Assembly (NCBI RefSeq): GCF_000317495.1
Contig: NC_019735.1
Location: 1-44,285 of the forward strand
Reading direction: 5' to 3'
DNA length: 44,285 nt
Source: Crinalium epipsammum PCC 9333
GTDB taxonomy: Bacteria; Cyanobacteriota; Cyanobacteriia; Cyanobacteriales; PCC-9333
A model generated the notes under the pieces. That model was not told where the DNA came from and searched no databases. It saw only the letters and a list, made by a program, of their open reading frames with translations. The translations under genes were made by a program, and so were the position numbers. Shown one piece after another: positions 40,511 to 44,285 of the stretch. The first letter of the stretch is position 1. Each line of letters opens with the position of its first letter.

Positions 40511-40815
40511 ACGGCAGTTTTTCTGAGAGGGGTTGCAAAACTGGAGGCGTGATTAGTTGCAACAGTCACATATAGTCCAAAAACAAGCTGCTAGATTCAT
40601 TGGGTTTCGTGTGTAAATATTTGGAAGTCGTGGCAACATTACTATGCCCTAATGTCGCCTGTACCAAACTCGCACTCAAACAACACGGCTACCGTTCGAT
40701 GTGCCTTACTTACCAAGCTATAATCGCTAGAAAGATGACAAGTAGCATACTAGCCTGTAGTAGGCAGTCTATCATCACAAGCTAGAGTTCTTAATTACTG
40801 GAAGTGACATAGTAA

Positions 40816-41895
40816 ATGGCATTTCAACGAGAAGCTCTTATTTTTGTTCATGGCTTCTATCTTGGTAGAGATAAAAATTACTTTCTTGACTGTTTATCCA
40901 CTGGTTTTACAGAAGTTTTGGAGTTTCCCAGAGTCGAGGAAGCAGGAGAAGAAAAAATAGCAGGACATATTGGAAAAAAGTTCAAGTTGTATGTAGGCAA
41001 AGATATTTATAAAGAGGTTGATGTTTATGATGCTTCTTGGAATGAATTATTTAATAAGCAGTTAAGTAGCAGTGACTTCAAAAATAAAATATTTCGTGGT
41101 ATTTATATATTGCTCTATTGGTTTTTTACAAATAATTGGCTTGCGCTCAGAAAAGCTCCTCCTTTACTAATAGGTTTGGGAATATCGTTACTATTGTGGG
41201 TTTATTGGTTTTATGGAATTATTGCACTTGCATTTGTGGCGTTAGGGCAGGAACCAACATCTTTAGGATTTCCTGTTCCTAAAGACTGGTTAGAGCCAAT
41301 TAGTTCTTTCGGAAAACACATGACTGATTGGTCAGTCTGGCTGATAGTGAGCGGTGTATTTAGCTTTGTACCAATTAGCCTAATTGCTGATGTTGCCGAT
41401 TTCTCAACACGTTACTTAGAAGATAATTCTGAAGGAAAGGTCATGAGGGCAAAAATCAGAAAGCAGGTCGCAGATAAGTTAAATGCTGTTCTAGAAACTG
41501 GTTTTTACGATAAAGTAACTGTTTTAGCTCATAGTTTTGGTGTTGTTATTGCGACGGATTTACTTGCAGATTACCAACAAGAGCATCGAGTTCGATATGT
41601 ATCTATGGGAGGCTGTCTAAATTTCCTATCTTATAAATCTAGGCAAATTGAGAAAGAAATTCGTAAATTATTGAATAATGAAAAAATAGAAACTTGGATT
41701 GATTTTTATTCAGAGCAAGATTGGTTGTGTACGAAAACCCCTGTCCCCAAAAAATCTAATTCTGAGAAGATACATCATAGAAAAATCCACCTGCCATTTT
41801 CACTATTTAATCAACTTACTGGTAAATCTCATGATCACTATTTTACGAATGAAGATGTCTTGAAAATAGTTCTAAATCTGTCAAATCAACCCTAA
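40816..41895 (+). CDS. Membrane-embedded alpha/beta hydrolase
   Basis: 359 residues. The alpha/beta hydrolase start ALIFVHGFYLG supplies the oxyanion hole. Two to three membrane helices lie in the middle (FRGIYILLYWFFTNNW, PPLLIGLGISLLLWVYWFYG, WLIVSGVFSFVPISLIADVA). The nucleophile Ser sits in LAHSFGVVIA (GxSxG-like, AHSFG). A downstream acid in EQDWL and His in HDHYF complete a plausible triad. It may be a lipase-like or regulatory hydrolase at the membrane; the substrate is unknown. A strictly GxSxG Gly is replaced by Ala at the first position. Confidence 0.7.
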   Translation: MAFQREALIFVHGFYLGRDKNYFLDCLSTGFTEVLEFPRVEEAGEEKIAGHIGKKFKLYVGKDIYKEVDVYDASWNELFNKQLSSSDFKNKIFRGIYILLYWFFTNNWLALRKAPPLLIGLGISLLLWVYWFYGIIALAFVALGQEPTSLGFPVPKDWLEPISSFGKHMTDWSVWLIVSGVFSFVPISLIADVADFSTRYLEDNSEGKVMRAKIRKQVADKLNAVLETGFYDKVTVLAHSFGVVIATDLLADYQQEHRVRYVSMGGCLNFLSYKSRQIEKEIRKLLNNEKIETWIDFYSEQDWLCTKTPVPKKSNSEKIHHRKIHLPFSLFNQLTGKSHDHYFTNEDVLKIVLNLSNQP

Positions 41896-42417
41896 TTTAG
41901 TATTTCGTAGAACAGAGTTTGAGTTTGGATTGAGTAACCTCATTATTCTTCACTACTTAGTATTATTTATAGTCTGTTACGCGCGGATTGCAGGTACTAA
42001 CGCACCCCTATCGTGGTGCCTAATAAAAAGTACCGTGATTGTTGAAATTATTTTTCCCTTGTTGCACTGCTTTCTAGGACTGCCTTATTGTATTACTATC
42101 TCTAACTGCACTGCACTTTTTGACAGTTCTGCTGCATCTTGATTCCTTGCTGCACTTTCTAACGGCACACCCTAAACTGTTACAAGTGAAAAAAATTGCA
42201 CCTTTTTTAATCTGCGATAGCAGGTTTAGAAGTATGAGTTTTCACGCTTGGTCGCTCTGTTCAATATCGCCTATAACTGCGCCTGGAAAACCTTGCGAAA
42301 CAATTGACACCATTTCCGAAGTTTTAGTAGCTATAAAAGTATCTATAGCTGCTTTAAGGTGAAAGAGCGTTAGTAACATAATCTCATTCCTAAATAGCTC
42401 CCAATCGCTCACCCAAA
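41896..42417. other. Non-coding region containing dispersed repeat copy 4
   Basis: Holds the repeat copy at 42002-42067 and its degenerate ACTGCAC-rich tail to about 42160. The remainder shows no gene or clear signal. Confidence 0.5.
42002..42067 (+). repeat. Dispersed hairpin repeat, copy 4
   Basis: Hairpin GCACC/GGTGC (42002-42019), then AATAAAAAGTACCGTGATTG, TTGAAATTA and TTGCAC. The 25-base core from AATAAAAAG is identical or nearly so to copies 1 and 3. Confidence 0.8.
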
Positions 42418-42759
42418 TCAAGCAAATCCCTTCGAGCGATTGGGCGGAAACGTTCCCTGCTTGGCACTATATCTGTTTAAAATTCGCTGCAACCGCTCGT
42501 TAGAGTAATAAGGCAGCGAGACTGTGTACCAGTCAGTTAGATTTTTAGAACCTTTGCTACTGTTGCATTTGGCACAGGCTGGCACTAAGTTTAGCCATGA
42601 ATTGATACCTCCTTGCGAAGAAGCTACTACATGGTCTAGGGTTAAGCGTTTAGACTTGGAACCACAGTAGGCACAGCAATGATTAAACTCTGATTTAATC
42701 GTCTCTTTTACTTTAGCTTTTACACTTTTGTGCCTAACGAAGTCGAAAATTTGCTGCAT
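42418..42759 (-). CDS. HNH endonuclease
   Basis: 113 residues from the ATG at 42759 (a TTG seven codons upstream is possible). Full HNH motif: CAYCGSKSKRLTLDHVVASS, GGINSWLNLVPACAKCNSSK with both CxxC pairs, the DH dyad and the Asn. A compact nuclease of the type found beside mobile and defence genes. It has no visible clamp-binding motif, unlike the intron-split HNH at 705. Its target is unknown. Confidence 0.85.
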   Translation of the reverse strand: MQQIFDFVRHKSVKAKVKETIKSEFNHCCAYCGSKSKRLTLDHVVASSQGGINSWLNLVPACAKCNSSKGSKNLTDWYTVSLPYYSNERLQRILNRYSAKQGTFPPNRSKGFA

Positions 42760-42857
42760 TCTGCAATCCGGTTTAGTCAAGAAAAAAACTTGATATTCCT
42801 ATAAGTATGCGTTGCGATCGCTCTTTTTAAGCAATAGGAAAACTACTGACGGGTACT

Positions 42858-43205
42858 TCAATTGGGCGAACCGAAACGCTCTTTTAGAGCTTGAATTATT
42901 ACTTCCGTCATTGTTATTCCGTGCCGTTTAGATTCTGCTGCCCAATGTCGTCTGAGTGATTCAGGCACTTTTACGCAGAGGTTGACTTCTCTTTCTCGCT
43001 CAATCTGGTTTTCTGGTTCTACTGTTGGCTGATTCTCTTGTTTGATGGTGTTCTGGTTTTCTGCATCACCCTCTGTCTGCTCTACAGGCTGGTTAGTAAT
43101 CTGGTTATCTGGTTTTACTGCTAACTGGTTTTCTGGCTCAGGAACTTCTTGACTATCTGTTTCTCTCGCTTTGCGAATCAAATCCCCATATTTAGAATTA
43201 GCCAT
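42858..43205 (-). CDS. parB: RHH partner of ParA (ParB-like adaptor)
   Basis: 115 residues. An acidic/Asn-rich low-complexity region with ENQ repeats fills residues about 20-68. The C-terminus is a ribbon-helix-helix (REVNLCVKVPESLRRHWAAE, then RHGITMTEVIIQALKERFG). Its ATG overlaps the ParA stop by eight bases. The RHH domain is the probable binder of the 8-bp CTGGTT array upstream of parA. The same motif recurs in its own coding region in two reading frames (43005-43138), so the ENQ-rich segment appears shaped by DNA-level selection. Confidence 0.8.
   Translation of the reverse strand: MANSKYGDLIRKARETDSQEVPEPENQLAVKPDNQITNQPVEQTEGDAENQNTIKQENQPTVEPENQIEREREVNLCVKVPESLRRHWAAESKRHGITMTEVIIQALKERFGSPN
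43005..43138. repeat. Intragenic CTGGTT array, 8-bp register, within the RHH partner gene
   Basis: CTGGTT copies start at 43005, 43013, 43053, 43101, 43109, 43125 and (as CTGGCT) 43133, all the same modulo 8. One extra at 43089 is out of register. They are read in more than one codon frame (aac cag gives NQ, g-aac-ca-g gives EP/KP), so protein constraint alone does not explain the spacing. Confidence 0.7.
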
Positions 43206-43800
43206 TTCCTAAAACCTCCATAATTTCTTTGCCAAGTGCCAAATAATCTAACCATGCAACCCTTGCCTTTGAGGAAGAAACGTCTCTAATAGGGACACCT
43301 TCAAAAGCAGCTTTTTGAAATCCAGCAGCGCGGCGAATCATAGTCTTGAAAACGGGAATACCGTTATCTATAAGTTCGGAGCGTATTGCTGCTCCTTCTT
43401 TACTAGGTGAGGGAGGAACTATTACCAGTAAAGCCCTGTAGTTTGCTGCACCTAAATCGCTTGCCGTTTTTAACATCGGTTCCAAACTCACGACATCTGG
43501 AATTGTTGGCAAGATGAGTAAGTCACAGCCTTTTGCCAACTCTTTTAAGTCGCTTGAGTCTGGTCGGGCTGGAGTGTCAATCACTACAAAATCATTACCC
43601 GAAATCAACTTCATTGCTTGTCGCTCATCAGCCACAGTAAAAGGAAGGCTTCCCCGACTCGACCATGCTAGGGCAGTGCGATTTGGGTCAGAGTCTACCA
43701 GAATGGTTTTCCCAATATCGCTAAAGAATGTCGCAATGTGTATGGCAGTTGTCGATTTCGATATACCGCCTTTGTATCCAGTGACAGTTAAAATCTTCAT
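43198..43800 (-). CDS. parA: ParA-family partition ATPase
   Basis: 200 residues, a compact ParA. Deviant Walker A TGYKGGISKSTTA (about 7-19), Walker A'-like LVDSDPNRTALAWSS, Walker B FVVIDTPARPDSSDL, and PTIPDVVSLEPML. It lacks an N-terminal HTH, so it is a ParA2/Soj-like type paired with an RHH adaptor. It provides the ATP-driven movement of plasmid copies over the nucleoid. It is followed by the RHH gene with an 8-base overlap and preceded by the octad array, which would act as both centromere and operator. Confidence 0.9.
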   Translation of the reverse strand: MKILTVTGYKGGISKSTTAIHIATFFSDIGKTILVDSDPNRTALAWSSRGSLPFTVADERQAMKLISGNDFVVIDTPARPDSSDLKELAKGCDLLILPTIPDVVSLEPMLKTASDLGAANYRALLVIVPPSPSKEGAAIRSELIDNGIPVFKTMIRRAAGFQKAAFEGVPIRDVSSSKARVAWLDYLALGKEIMEVLGNG

Positions 43801-43872
43801 CTGGTAATCTGGTTTGCTGGTTATATTGTAAACTGGTTAGCAAGTTTTATGGTTATCTGGTTTTACAGATAA
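43801..43872. repeat. parS: Tandem 8-bp CTGGTT array upstream of parA (centromere/operator)
   Basis: Exact or near copies start at 43801, 43809, 43817, 43833, 43849 (ATGGTT) and 43857: all multiples of eight apart, with two weak units (43825, 43841) filling the register. It abuts the parA start codon. Established parallel: the omega RHH regulator binds contiguous 7-bp heptads that serve as centromere and promoter operator. Here the unit is an octad. Confidence 0.78.
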
Positions 43873-44134
43873 CACTTATCCATTGTTTTTGCAAGGGACT
43901 AGGAAAGTCTTAGTCTGACAAGCGTACTGAAAGGTTATGCAGTAACACCAATCCTGGTGGGGTCTACTTAAAAGGGAGCGATCGCTCCCTAAGCAAAAAA
44001 ATACTGATTGAGCAAATTACTACCATAAAAACACTACACTTATCCAACCTTGCAATAAAAATTAAAAAGAGTGTTTGTTAAATTGAGCATCAGCTTTTTT
44101 AATAAGTTGCTTGTAAAAACTCCCGTGAAATTGA
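43873..44134. other. Intergenic region after the parA operator
   Basis: No gene is evident. AT-rich, with a HIP1 site in GGGAGCGATCGCTCCC (43975-43990), a 16-bp perfect palindrome that could be a terminator or a protein-binding site. Nothing else is clear. Confidence 0.4.
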
Positions 44135-44285
44135 CCTATAACCTGTACAAAATCCAATTTACAACCAATCACACCAATAGCACTACAAACAGCCCCTCAA
44201 GCTAAATTAAACGGATTTTTCAAAGAACAAGCTGATCTTAGAGGATTAATTTTGACTCCTATTAAATGTTGGTCACAAATTAAAA
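44135..44285 (+). CDS. Open frame running off the window end, no clear start
   Basis: From a TGA at 44132 the frame stays open to the end, with coding-like sequence such as LNGFFKEQADLRGLILTPIK. No start codon of quality is visible, so it is either a partial gene starting inside this stretch at a rare codon or a relic. Family not recognised. Confidence 0.3.

Noticed and set aside
40600-40785. 61-codon frame upstream of the hydrolase
   Set aside because: No ribosome site, no motif and odd composition; treated as chance.
42120-42362. 80-codon frame after repeat copy 4
   Set aside because: Composition follows the ACTGCAC-rich repeat tail; no sign of a protein family.

Overview
The window looks like a large piece of a plasmid from a filamentous cyanobacterium (Nostoc/Calothrix type). 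Reasons seen in the sequence: frequent HIP1 octamers (gcgatcgc), a 1333-residue CyRepA1-like replication protein, two partition systems (an actin-like ParM operon and a ParA/ribbon-helix-helix operon), a MobP-like relaxase with an accessory protein, small RHH/HTH regulators, and toxin-antitoxin and AbiE modules. Function names come from motif reading alone; no database search was run.

Layout. 1-5300: an RHH-like protein, then an HNH nuclease gene split by a 3597-bp group II intron (969-4565). The reverse transcriptase gene of that intron is itself split by a 949-bp ORF-less group II intron (1807-2755). This is a two-level nested intron (twintron), and both splice junctions restore reading frame exactly. 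The rejoined HNH protein gains a C-terminal QLSLF sliding-clamp-binding motif. After it lie a hypothetical gene and a truncated parA. 5575-5770: a short hairpin-rich element with 27-bp terminal inverted repeats. 5896-17765: a cargo island of two convergent operons. The forward one holds a PqqD/RRE protein with a precursor-like tail, a degenerate NTP_transf_5 protein, an HprK-like kinase, an FkbM methyltransferase and a GT2. The reverse one holds a small unknown protein, an ABC exporter, an intact NTP_transf_5, a TPR-glycosyltransferase, an SMP-30 lactonase, a GT2 and a uronate-dehydrogenase-like SDR. It looks like a peptide-modification or glycoconjugate pathway with export. 17800-18400: decayed gene fragments and a 6 x 18-bp iteron-like array.

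18524-28451: plasmid backbone. A reverse operon of small membrane, coiled-coil and HTH proteins faces a divergent RHH gene with GTAC-type operators. Next come a regulator, the rep gene with a structured leader and a translationally coupled 20-codon leader peptide, and a ParE/RelE-type toxin-antitoxin pair. 27993-29950: ParM operon with an upstream parC-like centromere made of about 10-bp phased repeats in two opposed arms. 30000-33464: mobilisation region. 33465-42417: scattered accessory genes (cytochrome c, hypothetical proteins, AbiEi/AbiEii pair, tyrosine recombinase, membrane alpha/beta hydrolase). A four-copy dispersed hairpin repeat family (one copy just upstream of the mobilisation genes) is interspersed through 30692-42067. 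42418-43880: HNH nuclease and the ParA/RHH operon with an 8-bp-phased CTGGTT array, a second in-register copy of which lies inside the RHH coding sequence.

The strongest discoveries are the nested intron inside a clamp-binding HNH gene, the octad array duplicated inside the partner gene, the parC-like centromere, the dispersed repeat family, the permuted zinc-finger insertion in the replication protein, and the PqqD-precursor-like fusion in the island.
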